Positions 16,731 to 24,829 of a DNA stretch of 64,000 nucleotides are shown here, in pieces. Under the pieces are notes generated by a model. It saw only the letters and a program-made list of their open reading frames with translations. It was not told the DNA's origin and made no database searches. Each line of letters begins with the position of its first letter. The stretch's first letter is position 1. The DNA is from Brevibacterium sanguinis (lineage in GTDB: Bacteria > Actinomycetota > Actinomycetes > Actinomycetales > Brevibacteriaceae). The stretch is from assembly GCF_003315415.1 (NCBI RefSeq), contig NZ_QNSB01000004.1, positions 1-64,000 of the forward strand, read 5' to 3'. Position numbers and translations under genes: made by a program.

Positions 16731-17978
16731 TCATCGGTCCCGACTGTCCAGCTCGGTGCTGCGGACGTCGATGACCTGGGCACTCGCCTCGATGAATCGG
16801 CGGATCTGATTCCCCGCCGCGGTATCTCCCAGGTACTCGAAGGCGTTGGCATCAGCGTTGTCGTCGGCGACGGCCGCTGTGGTGATCGCCACGATGTCGG
16901 AGGCCGTCTCGCTCGTCACGGTCGGGCAGCGGTCGAACAGTCCCCCGGCGAGCACCTCGGCGCCCGGATCGTCCGGAGCGATCATCACGAGCGGCTTGTG
17001 TGTCGAGAGCCAGTCGAAGGCCACTGACGACATCTCGGCAAGCGCGACGTCGGCGACATCGAACTGCCACGACACCTCCGGAGTCGAATCGAGGAAACCC
17101 CGCGGGTGCTCGGTGACGATGCCCTTCACCCGTTCGAGCGCCGAGGCGAAGCGCCGGTCGAGGACTCCCGTGCGCGGGTGCGGGCGGAAGATCACCCGGT
17201 ATCCCGATTCGAGCAGCCCTGTCACCAGGGTCTCCCCGGTGCCGGGGAGGGTTCCGTACGCCATCGCCGGGGAGTCGCCCTCCCAGGTCGGCGCGAAGAA
17301 GACTGTGGGACCGGCGGGTGCCTGCGCATCGAAGCGCTCCCACTCCCGCGGGATGTGCCGAGGCCGATCGAGCTGGGGGCGGCCGACGTCGAGCATCCGG
17401 TCCTCGACCATGCCGATGAGGTTGTCGGTGATCCTCTTCCTCGCGGCGTGGCCGGCGGTGAAGACGTAGTCGTAGGCCTTGAGCTGGTTGGAGATCATCG
17501 AGATCTTCTCGCTCTCCCCATGGCTGAGGTGGACATGGGCCGGGCGTGGGAAGCGCAGTCCGGGGAAGTTGCCCTTGGCCTGGTTGACGTAGAAGACCAG
17601 CCGCAGGCTGGGCGCCTCCATGAACGTATCGAGTCCTCGGCTCAGTCGCGAGAACCTCACCGGCAGCTGCGTGCGCGAACGGATGTGCAGTGCCACCTTC
17701 GCATCGCGGACGAAGACGGCGACGGAGTCCCTGCCCAGTCGCTCCGCAAGCTGCTCGAAGGGCCACAGCCACTGGTCGAGCTGGTAGACCGAGCTCATGT
17801 CGGAGGAGAAGTAGACGGCGGCAGTGAAGGCGTCCTCGCCTCGAGGGGACAGATCCGCGGGCAGACGAGCCTCCGTCAGTCGGGAGGTCACCATCGTCGA
17901 GCCGACGGTGAGGGCCTTCTTCGCCATCGTCAGGCCCTGTGTTGCGCGTCTTGTCAGTTCGCCTCTGGTTGTCGCCAT
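16731..17978 (-). CDS. CDP-glycerol glycerophosphotransferase family protein
   Basis: 415 residues from ATG 17978. The frame is open further upstream, but those residues read as non-coding; a small inverted repeat (GGCAC/GTGCC) lies just before the ATG and the ribosome site is weak. The Glyphos_transf fold is shown by HLSHGESEKISMISNQLKAYD, VFFAPTWEGDS, VIFRPHPRTG and LAEMSSVAFDWLSTHKP. It is most like the protein at 5494-6774. In place of the usual SDYSS it has LAEMSS, so an active-site difference is possible. As the first intact gene of the leftward tagD block it may be the priming enzyme, but this is not provable here. Confidence 0.78.
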   Translation of the reverse strand: MATTRGELTRRATQGLTMAKKALTVGSTMVTSRLTEARLPADLSPRGEDAFTAAVYFSSDMSSVYQLDQWLWPFEQLAERLGRDSVAVFVRDAKVALHIRSRTQLPVRFSRLSRGLDTFMEAPSLRLVFYVNQAKGNFPGLRFPRPAHVHLSHGESEKISMISNQLKAYDYVFTAGHAARKRITDNLIGMVEDRMLDVGRPQLDRPRHIPREWERFDAQAPAGPTVFFAPTWEGDSPAMAYGTLPGTGETLVTGLLESGYRVIFRPHPRTGVLDRRFASALERVKGIVTEHPRGFLDSTPEVSWQFDVADVALAEMSSVAFDWLSTHKPLVMIAPDDPGAEVLAGGLFDRCPTVTSETASDIVAITTAAVADDNADANAFEYLGDTAAGNQIRRFIEASAQVIDVRSTELDSRDR

Positions 17979-18018
17979 GGCACTATTGTGCCCTGACCAC
18001 CTTCTCGCTCCCTTGCTG

Positions 18019-18321
18019 TCATCTCCCGGTCCAGGGATCATCCGTGAAGTAGCCGGCAACACCCTCGGGCAGTTCAATCGACTCCGCGGAACTGCTCAAG
18101 GTGTACGGGACCACATTGAGTCCCGCTTCCTTCAGCGCGTTCATATCGTCTGCTGGCATGGACTTGGAAGGACCGACCCAGGTGATTCCGCTTCGCACGA
18201 TCTCCTCAGGAGACTGCTCCGGCAGCTTGTCCCCCATCAGATACAGACTGTTGAAATTCCGCTCGGCCGCAGTTTTCGCCGTCGGCCAATCGAATGACTG
18301 AACGATGAGAGTTTCCTTCTG
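18019..18321 (-). pseudogene. Remnant of glycerophosphodiester phosphodiesterase
   Basis: A 100-residue open stretch begins right after an in-frame TGA (18322-18324) and has no start for its first part. It reads as the C-terminal third of a GDPD/GlpQ enzyme: ETLIVQSFDWPT, then AERNFNSLYLMGD, GITWVGPSKS, LKEAGLNVVPYT and GVAGYFTDDP. The N-terminal half with the catalytic His/Glu residues is missing; upstream of 18322 the sequence turns AT-rich and unrelated. The parent enzyme would have cleaved glycerophosphodiesters, a natural companion to the teichoic acid locus. An ATG at 18237 could express only 72 residues. The break coincides with the edge of the defence island. Confidence 0.75.
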
Positions 18322-18601
18322 TCAGTGAAAACTTCGGATTGCGGTGACCACCGCGTGTCGCGAACCACAGTAAGTTAAACCACTCGCACGAACATACCAA
18401 TTACATCGCGTATGCCGCTCTTACCAAATAGCTGCATCGAGGATAAACAATTAATGAGCGTAACAATCATACCTCGCGACGACAATCACAGACTCACTCA
18501 CGCCAGGGTGCCGACACCCTACCAGCATTGCACGAGGCTTTCGTGGTCGCCGGTAGTACGGAAAGTTCCCACTGCATCCCTGAAACTTTTGGACGCGTCG
18601 G

Positions 18602-20626
18602 TTAGACGTGCTTAAGAAGCTTCTCGCCTGGAGCGAGCAATAGAAGGTATGCGGGGTTGTCAGCAAGCATTTCCTTGAGGCTGTCCTCCGGCTCGCTCGT
18701 CGCAAAAAGAACCTGCGCTCCTTCCTCTCCGGCGCGCGAGGCGTATGCGAGCAGTGCGGCATAGCTGTCCCTTGCAGCGTCCTGTTGACGGGGCTCGTCA
18801 AAAACCAAGATTCCCAAATGGCGGCCTCCGGTTTCCTGTCCGACTTCGAGCAAGCCGAAGAGGTACGCCCAGATAAGTCTAATCATGTCACTAGCAGACA
18901 GGTCGAATCCCAGATCAAAGCCTTCGTGCACGGGCCTGTATGTAGTTGTGTCTATTTCGATTTCGCTAGGATTCAGAGACTGGAATCGGTACGATGCGAG
19001 CTGCGTGCGAACGGAATGCTGAAGCCGTTCAATACGCCCACGGTCTGCTTGGGACAGATCGTCCGTCTCTAGACTCTTGAGGAACCCACGTTGCTTCACC
19101 CAGCGTTCGCGAAGATGTTCGACCTCACGTCGCGAGACTTCCAAAGTTTCCTTCAGCTCGTCGAGTTCCTCAATACGGCCTTCTAGCCTAAGCCTCTGAG
19201 CAATAGCGGCTACGGAGGGGCTGCTATTGGGAGCCTTGAGGGTGTCTCGTGCGGCTCGAATCTCAGAACGGTAATCATGGATCTCGGTTGCAAGACTTTG
19301 CTCGCGGGCAAGCATCGCGGCGATGACGCGCTGGTGATCGTCGTGGACGTTCTTGAATGTGGAAATCTGCTGCTCGATGAACTTGATGCTCTCGGCGGAG
19401 GTCATCGCGTGGGTCGAAATATCGGCACCATCCTCGAGGTGCTGGTGGCATGTTGGACAAACATGCTCGGCCAGGAGCGCGTGCGCGTGCTGCGATCCAA
19501 GCCTTTCTAGGACTTGGGTGTCCTTATGCTTTTGAAGATCCTCTTGCAACGCTTCAAGACGCAGCTGAGTCTGTTGGTTCTGACGCTCAAGTTCTTCACG
19601 TTCCTCAGCAATAGAGGCAGATACGGCGAGCGCCTGCCGAAGCGAGTGTTCAGTCTGCTGCAGGTTCGACTCAACCTCTCGAGCCGAACTACCGGCCGTG
19701 GGCACCGGGCTAGCCTCGAGTTGCGCCAGTTCGGCGCGCAAAATAGTGATCGCCTGAGCAAGGTCCTTCCACTCACCATTGAGGACTACCCGTGGAACGA
19801 TTCCTTCTTGCGGGGTGACGTGTGAGATTCTCTTCGGAAGGTTCTGTAAGACCACACGGCTGACCCGCGCAGCCTCAGACAGCTTACTAACAGCTCCCTG
19901 CCAGTCGGCTTCGAGCTCGCTCAAGGAAGAACGCACCCTCTGACGTTGGAGGATCCGGTCGAGCGATTCAAGGCCAAGGATGTACTCCGCAGATCGTTTG
20001 CCAACGTCCCGTATTCCGAGGTAAGTGGGGATCCTTGCTTGGACGCCAGCCCAACCGTGCTTCTGCTCGACGTAGAAGTAGGGGAAAAGTGTTTCAAGGT
20101 AGAGCGGGCCCTCGCTCCCATCCATTCGAGTGACGCGAGGCAGTTTCAATTCAAGAAAATCAGCTAAGTACCGATGAAATCCGAGAACATTCTGAGCGCC
20201 GCCACTAAGACGGACAAAGTAATCTTCACGGCGATTCTTGGGAGCGACGGTAAGCTCTGGACCGTAAGCAACTGTCACGAGGTTTCTGTCGCGCACGCGA
20301 TCCACAACTGACCGCATTATCGTAATGATGTCACCGCGAGCATTTTCGATTTCGAGTGCCACGTAAGACTCAACTACGGACCGCAGTTCACCGTCAATTT
20401 CAATAGAGGCGGTCATGGCGTGTGCCAGAGGTATGCGGCGAGACGGACTAAGCATGCCTTCGAGGCCGAGTGCATAAACGATAGCTTGCAGGGCAGTCGA
20501 CTTACCAGAGGTATTGTCAGCTCTGATTATATTGAGCCCCTCTCGGAAGTCGAGCTTCCGTTCAGCAACGCCGAACTCGGTACGTACAAACAACTTCAAT
20601 GATCGAAGGCGCATCTTTGGGTTCAT
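18602..20626 (-). CDS. Rad50/SMC-like ATPase, ABC-3C/Lamassu-type
   Basis: 674 residues. ATG 20626 overlaps the upstream stop as ATGA and has GGAG at good spacing; a GTG at 20632 is the alternative. The N-terminus follows the RecF/Rad50 plan (LRSLKLFV, then GLNIIRADNTSGKSTAL). The P-loop is A36-x4-GKST, lacking the usual first glycine. Long coiled coil flanks a zinc-hook HVCPTCHQHL (CxxC) near residue 390. Walker B is GILVFDEPRQQD near residue 610, followed by an LFATSEP switch region. ATPases of this type act with a middle component and an effector against phage or plasmid DNA. Its two neighbours, both overlapping, match that scheme. Confidence 0.8.
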   Translation of the reverse strand: MNPKMRLRSLKLFVRTEFGVAERKLDFREGLNIIRADNTSGKSTALQAIVYALGLEGMLSPSRRIPLAHAMTASIEIDGELRSVVESYVALEIENARGDIITIMRSVVDRVRDRNLVTVAYGPELTVAPKNRREDYFVRLSGGAQNVLGFHRYLADFLELKLPRVTRMDGSEGPLYLETLFPYFYVEQKHGWAGVQARIPTYLGIRDVGKRSAEYILGLESLDRILQRQRVRSSLSELEADWQGAVSKLSEAARVSRVVLQNLPKRISHVTPQEGIVPRVVLNGEWKDLAQAITILRAELAQLEASPVPTAGSSAREVESNLQQTEHSLRQALAVSASIAEEREELERQNQQTQLRLEALQEDLQKHKDTQVLERLGSQHAHALLAEHVCPTCHQHLEDGADISTHAMTSAESIKFIEQQISTFKNVHDDHQRVIAAMLAREQSLATEIHDYRSEIRAARDTLKAPNSSPSVAAIAQRLRLEGRIEELDELKETLEVSRREVEHLRERWVKQRGFLKSLETDDLSQADRGRIERLQHSVRTQLASYRFQSLNPSEIEIDTTTYRPVHEGFDLGFDLSASDMIRLIWAYLFGLLEVGQETGGRHLGILVFDEPRQQDAARDSYAALLAYASRAGEEGAQVLFATSEPEDSLKEMLADNPAYLLLLAPGEKLLKHV

Positions 20627-21108
20627 GTCCACTCCAGGAGCTCGCGGATCCGACGCTGGTTGATAGATTTTGGTAAATTTGCGAGGAATGCTTTTTCAGT
20701 CACCAGAACTGAAGAGTCATTTTTCACTGATTCTGCAAGAGCGGAACCTGTTTCAGTGAGTTTTATAAGACCCGTTGCGGTCCGTTCAGCCAGCCCCTGT
20801 CCGAGCGCGAGATCGACCGCAACCGTCAGGGAAGGATCGAATCTCACCAGTAGTTCATCGGGGCTCTTTTTTCCTTCGAACCATTTTAGAAACAGCGATC
20901 GACTTCTCGACGTCCGTATTGCCCACCAAAGAACGTGAAGATGCGGCAGTGCAAGAGACTTCGAACGCCCCTTTGCGAGAAGAAGAGAAAGGACGGAAAG
21001 ACGCCAGCTAGTGCGAAAGTCTCCAGGGATACTAACCGATCGCTTCGTAAATCGAGGACTTGCCGGAACGGACATGAAAAAATCTTCGAGGTCTTGAAGT
21101 TCGCTCAA
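20623..21108 (-). CDS. Small middle component, ABC-3C/LmuC-like
   Basis: 161 residues if the TTG at 21108 is used, which overlaps the effector stop as TTGA; alternatives are TTG 21165 (overlap 61 bases) and ATG 21075 (gap). It has no enzyme motif. A winged-helix-like part is seen near residues 100-140 (FDPSLTVAVDLALGQGLAE, then GLIKLTETGSALAE). It fits the small middle components of ABC-3C systems, the LmuC equivalents of Lamassu, which bridge ATPase and effector. The assignment rests mainly on size, position and coupling (ATGA with the ATPase). It is AT-rich like its neighbours. Confidence 0.6.
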   Translation of the reverse strand: MSELQDLEDFFMSVPASPRFTKRSVSIPGDFRTSWRLSVLSLLLAKGRSKSLALPHLHVLWWAIRTSRSRSLFLKWFEGKKSPDELLVRFDPSLTVAVDLALGQGLAERTATGLIKLTETGSALAESVKNDSSVLVTEKAFLANLPKSINQRRIRELLEWT

Positions 21109-22016
21109 GGTATCGCCTCGAAATCCAAAGGACAACGCATTAACCAGTCCGCCACAGCCGACCAAGCCAACATTCCCGCAGTGGAATCGCTAAGCATCGG
21201 AAAGTCAGTCCGCAATGCTTTCGCAAACTCTCTCGAAATTTCAACTAATTTGCCTTGCGTGTCATTGAATCCGGGTGGGTATTCCAGAGCGAGAAGATCC
21301 TCTCTCTGAGCTCGCGCAGCAATAACTCCTCGATGAACCTCAGGCGACGCGGTGCGTAAACGCTCGAGCGTGTTCTCTCCTTTGAGGTACTGCTTCGTGA
21401 GCGACTCTATTGCAGAGTCGATAGTTCCAGGTGAAGTTCCGATCTTCTCGAGCTTTGCGTATGCCGTGTTGCGTAGATCCGAATTCCCCTCAGACCAAGT
21501 CCAACGATCGTCCTCCGTCACTTCAGGTGGTTCCACAAGTGGCGCCGGAATCGCATGCAGTGCTTCTCGCTCTGCCGCATAGTCGTCGTCTGTTTCGATT
21601 ACAATCTGGAAGCCAGGGTGCACGAATGGTAATTCCCAGCCCACGACTTCTGACGATTTTGCGGACGCATGACTAATGAGCTGCCGTGAATCATGACGGT
21701 GCACAAGAAACACATATCTATGCAATTCAACATTTCCGAGCAGTTTACTCATATCTCTCTTGTTGGATCGGAGTTTACCTAGATCCGTAGTCAGCTTATC
21801 GCGTTGTTTCACATAACGAGCTTGTGCCGTGAGCGGCTCTTCCGCTGCGTAACACTGGTAAGCGACGCCATCGAGCGAAAATGCCTCGATGCCAAGGTCG
21901 CCCTGATTTCTGTCAGGCACGAGCTGCAGGCTATGAGGACTAGACGCGACGTATCGCTTCTGGAGAAGCATGATGCAGTAGTCCTGCCACTCACGCCCGT
22001 TCCATGCACGAGTCAC
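21105..22016 (-). CDS. Predicted effector/sensor with PD-(D/E)XK-like domain
   Basis: 303 residues from GTG 22016 with GGAGG four bases upstream. The first 130 residues resemble a restriction-endonuclease-like fold: GREWQDYCIMLLQKRY helix, then QGDLGIEAFSLDGVAYQCYA, with the acidic D and the Q-x-Y position where nucleases usually have E/Q-x-K. KQRDKLTTDLGKL follows. The change of Lys to Tyr raises the chance that cutting is lost or the lysine has moved. The C-terminal half is helical (SAIESLTKQYLKG, EISREFAKALRTDFP) and would bind the partners. It is the first gene of the three-gene operon. The family seems widespread, always in this kind of context as far as I recall. Confidence 0.6.
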   Translation of the reverse strand: MTRAWNGREWQDYCIMLLQKRYVASSPHSLQLVPDRNQGDLGIEAFSLDGVAYQCYAAEEPLTAQARYVKQRDKLTTDLGKLRSNKRDMSKLLGNVELHRYVFLVHRHDSRQLISHASAKSSEVVGWELPFVHPGFQIVIETDDDYAAEREALHAIPAPLVEPPEVTEDDRWTWSEGNSDLRNTAYAKLEKIGTSPGTIDSAIESLTKQYLKGENTLERLRTASPEVHRGVIAARAQREDLLALEYPPGFNDTQGKLVEISREFAKALRTDFPMLSDSTAGMLAWSAVADWLMRCPLDFEAIP

Positions 22017-22658
22017 ACCGCCTCCGTTCTACTCCGTTTGGTATTCTCTAGTTTGTCCTGAGCGTACTGGCTCTGCCGCCCTTAGCCCAACTCGTCCAAT
22101 TAGCGGCGGCTGCTTCGAAGTTTCGTGATGCCGGTTGCTTCTATGATCAAGCCTTCGATCACATCGCTAGCTTGTGATTCTACTTTCCGAGTGGGACACA
22201 GGACCGCGTGTCGCCGCGGTGTGGGCGGGAATCCAACCCTAAATGGCCTCTCAGACTCGACGGATCGTGCACACCCGGCGTCTATTCAGCTGGGACCGGC
22301 AGACTCCTCAGTAGCCGTATGGCCGCGAGGACGAGGCCTGATTCCGGAGCAGTCTCATTCACCCGCACCAGTCTCGCGCTACGAGCGCTGTCGCCGTTGT
22401 TACAGGTGTCCGACTGACGGCTCAGAACATGACGAAGCCCAGGTCAGAAACAGTGTCTAACGGGAGCCCATAATCGGGCTAGCGGTGCCTGGCTGGCGTG
22501 ATTCGAACCCACCTCCACCTAAACCCTAGTCAATGGTCATGTTCGCAAATTCCCTAAGATCACTGTGGATCGGGAACTCCAAGTCTGCTGAGACCACAAG
22601 TCACATAGGCGTAAACACGTTCCTCCACGTCACCTCGGCGAGGCTTAGAGTTGGGGTC
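22017..22658. other. Gene-free stretch at island edge
   Basis: No convincing coding sequence. Short open frames at 22125-22460 and 22208-22417 lack ribosome sites and recognisable content. At 22494-22513 the minus strand reads like a tRNA T-arm (GTGGG, TTCGAAT, CACGC) with one mispair, but no acceptor stem, anticodon arm or CCA end fits. A weak five-pair hairpin (AGCCC/GGGCT) lies at 22465-22480. GC content rises from here into the CorA gene. Confidence 0.5.
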
Positions 22659-23723
22659 ATGTCGGATCCAACCAGCACTGATGAGCAGCCCGCCCCCATG
22701 GTCCTCAGCCGTCGCATCGTCGACGGCGAGGAGCAGGACGTCCTCATCTCCTCCTCGTTCGCCGAGGCCGTCGACCGGAACTCCTCGGGCACCTCGGCGG
22801 GCATGACCCGCTACCTCATCCCCCACTCCTCGACCGAGCTCATGGACGAGATCATCGCGACCTGGGACCTCCACCCGGTTCTCGCCGAGGACCTCCACCA
22901 CGCGAAGCAGCGCCCCAAGCTGGAGCGCTACGACGGGGTGCTCTTCTTCGTGTTCAAGAACGTCTTCTACCTCGACGACACGGAGGAGGTCGAGTTCAGC
23001 GAGATCCACGTTCTCGCCAAGGACGATTCCCTCGTCATCATCTGCCAGGGCAACCGCTTCCTCGACGGCACACCCATCCCGGCCGACCGCGACGAGCTCG
23101 ATCGGTTCTTCCGCAACACGGAATGGGTCCACGCCGAGGACAAGGACCTCCTCGCCCTCGGGACCGACACCCTGATCTACCGCCTCCTCGACGCCACCGT
23201 GGACGGCTACTTCCCGGTCCTCGACGGGCTGCAGGAGGACAAGGACGAGATCGAGAGCCAGGTCTTCAGCGGAGACGTCGCCGCCACCGAGCGCATCTAC
23301 CGCCTCAGTCAGGAGGTCATCGACCTCGTCCACGCCACCATGTCGCTCAAGCGGGTGAGCGAGGCGCTCAACGCCCGCGTCGACGATGACACGATCCCGG
23401 GCGAGCTCAAGCCCTACTTCGGCGACCTCGACGACCACCTCACCCGCGTCGTCGCCGAGGCCACGGAGATGCGCAACTCCCTGTCGCAGATCCTCGAGGT
23501 CAACTCCGCGCTCATCGCGCAACGGCAGAACGAGGACATGAAGAAGATCTCCGGCTGGGCGGCGATCATCTTCGCGCCCACCGTCATCGGGGCGATCTAC
23601 GGGATGAACTTCGACAACATGCCGGAACTGCAGTGGACGTACGGCTATCCCCTGGCCGTCGCGGCCATGATCGTCGCCGCCGTCCTCCTCTACGTCGTGT
23701 TCCGGGTGAAGAAGTGGATGTGA
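22659..23723 (+). CDS. CorA-family Mg2+/Co2+ transporter
   Basis: 354 residues from ATG 22659 (GTTGGGG just upstream); the frame is open back to 22533 but that part is AT-rich and not protein-like. A large N-terminal cytoplasmic alpha/beta domain (LHPVLAEDLHHAKQRPKLERY) and long helices lead to two C-terminal transmembrane segments. The first ends in the family's selectivity signature YGMNF, followed by the short periplasmic loop DNMPELQW and a final helix ending VKKWM. CorA proteins form pentameric channels for magnesium. A TAGAGT -10-like hexamer lies about 12 bases before the start, hinting at a short leader. Confidence 0.92.
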   Translation: MSDPTSTDEQPAPMVLSRRIVDGEEQDVLISSSFAEAVDRNSSGTSAGMTRYLIPHSSTELMDEIIATWDLHPVLAEDLHHAKQRPKLERYDGVLFFVFKNVFYLDDTEEVEFSEIHVLAKDDSLVIICQGNRFLDGTPIPADRDELDRFFRNTEWVHAEDKDLLALGTDTLIYRLLDATVDGYFPVLDGLQEDKDEIESQVFSGDVAATERIYRLSQEVIDLVHATMSLKRVSEALNARVDDDTIPGELKPYFGDLDDHLTRVVAEATEMRNSLSQILEVNSALIAQRQNEDMKKISGWAAIIFAPTVIGAIYGMNFDNMPELQWTYGYPLAVAAMIVAAVLLYVVFRVKKWM

Positions 23724-23809
23724 GAGTCCTGCCGCCGAGGCCCCTGCCGCATCGGGAGTGTCTCCGTTAGACTCGCAAGGACAACGGACCTTTCCTCGAA
23801 GGAGCTTCG

Positions 23810-24466
23810 ATGTCCTCATTTCCCACCTCCGGCGATCCCGATGCCCGCGACACAGGACGCGACGAACTCGGCTCCCCTCTGCTGCCGCCCGGCGCCCCGC
23901 AGTCCCTGCTCACCGACCTTGCCAGGGGCGTGTTCTGGATCGTCGTCCTCCGCGGCGTCCTCGCCGTCCTGTTCGGTCTGCTCCTGCTCTTCGCTCCGGC
24001 GCTCGTCGCCATCGCGGTCGGCGTCTACATCGGCGTGTGGCTCGTCATCGACGGGATCCTCACGATCGTCAACGCCAATGCCGCCCGCAGGCGTGGCCTG
24101 CCGTGGGGCTGGGAGCTGACCGCAGGCATCGCCTACATCGTCGCCGGCATCCTCATCATGCTCGCGCCCGCGATGTTCACCGTCGTCACCGGGGCCGTCC
24201 TCCTGTGGCTGCTCGCCTTCGGCATGCTGATCCGCGGAATCCTCACACTCGCCTCGACGTCCTTCCGGGGCTGGTCGAAGGCCCTCGGCGTCCTCGACAT
24301 CGTCTTCGCCGTCATCGTCATGATCATGCTCTTCGTCTCCCCCGGAGCCACGGTCGCGGCGCTCCTGTGGGTCATCGCGGTCTACACGATCGTCCTCGGG
24401 GTCGCGCTCATCGCCATGGCGATCGTCGCCCGCTCGCAGGCGAAGAGGGAAGGGGCGGCCCGATGA
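23810..24466 (+). CDS. HdeD/DUF308 family membrane protein
   Basis: 218 residues with six transmembrane helices in the paired arrangement of HdeD/DUF308. Typical spots are VVLRGVLAVLFGLLLLFAP, GVYIGVWLVIDGILTIVNA and the repeat-like GWELTAGIAYIVAGILIML. The N-terminal 40 residues are polar and Pro-rich. The family is linked to acid resistance in enterobacteria, but in actinobacteria its job is unknown. The stop overlaps the next gene as ATGA, so the two are translated together. A TAGACT -10-like element lies about 40 bases upstream. Confidence 0.8.
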   Translation: MSSFPTSGDPDARDTGRDELGSPLLPPGAPQSLLTDLARGVFWIVVLRGVLAVLFGLLLLFAPALVAIAVGVYIGVWLVIDGILTIVNANAARRRGLPWGWELTAGIAYIVAGILIMLAPAMFTVVTGAVLLWLLAFGMLIRGILTLASTSFRGWSKALGVLDIVFAVIVMIMLFVSPGATVAALLWVIAVYTIVLGVALIAMAIVARSQAKREGAAR

Positions 24467-24810
24467 CCTCCATCGAGACGCTCGAGGCCGTCGAGAGGCG
24501 GCTGTCGAGCGGGGACATCGACTGCTACCGCGAGGTGTGCGACCCGGGCAGCGTCTTCATCATGCCCGGCATGGTCGCCACCCTCACCGAGGCGATTGCC
24601 GGGCTCGAGCAGACCCCGCCGTGGGATGAGTTCGAGCTGTCCCGGCTGCGCTGCATCGAGCTCTCCGACACCGCAGCCGCGTTGAGCTACCACTTCTCGG
24701 GTCGGCGCGGAGAGCAGACCTACGAGGCGGACATGGTGTCCACCTACGCCCGCCGGCACGGCCGCTGGACGCTGATGATCCACCAGCAGACCCCCAGCTC
24801 GGTGAGCTGA
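24463..24810 (+). CDS. SnoaL/DUF4440-like small protein
   Basis: 115 residues starting with ATG inside the HdeD stop. A helix with ETLEAVERRLSSGDIDCYREVCDPGSVFI, read in two parts, is followed by a strand-rich half ending TYARRHGRWTLMIHQQTP; this is the pattern of NTF2-like proteins of the SnoaL/DUF4440 type, in which a final RDGxW...HxS strand pair is usual. No catalytic residues can be named. Coupling to HdeD suggests a stress role. It converges with the cation transporter at 24830-25831 across 19 bases. Confidence 0.7.
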   Translation: MTSIETLEAVERRLSSGDIDCYREVCDPGSVFIMPGMVATLTEAIAGLEQTPPWDEFELSRLRCIELSDTAAALSYHFSGRRGEQTYEADMVSTYARRHGRWTLMIHQQTPSSVS

Positions 24811-24829
24811 GACCGCGGACCCCGCGCTC

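Larger units (their letters stand above)
18322..22530. mobile_element. AT-rich genomic island with conflict genes
   Basis: Base composition and codon use drop sharply in GC compared with both flanks, judged by eye, from about 18322 to about 22530. The left edge coincides with the truncated phosphodiesterase. No integrase, transposase or clear flanking direct repeat is visible, so the mode of transfer is unknown; the exact right edge is uncertain. The cargo is the three-gene ABC-3C-type system. Confidence 0.55.

Noticed and set aside
22125..22460. Open frames in the gap between the island and corA
   Set aside because: No ribosome site, low-complexity composition and no family pattern; overlapping frames of similar length exist.
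22485..22520. A tRNA gene on the minus strand
   Set aside because: Only a T-arm-like piece with one mispair; no acceptor stem, D-arm, anticodon arm or CCA can be folded around it.
22560..23819. Long leftward open frame across corA
   Set aside because: Antisense shadow caused by GC-rich third positions; Glu/Asp/Val-rich repetitive composition, while the plus strand has clear CorA motifs.
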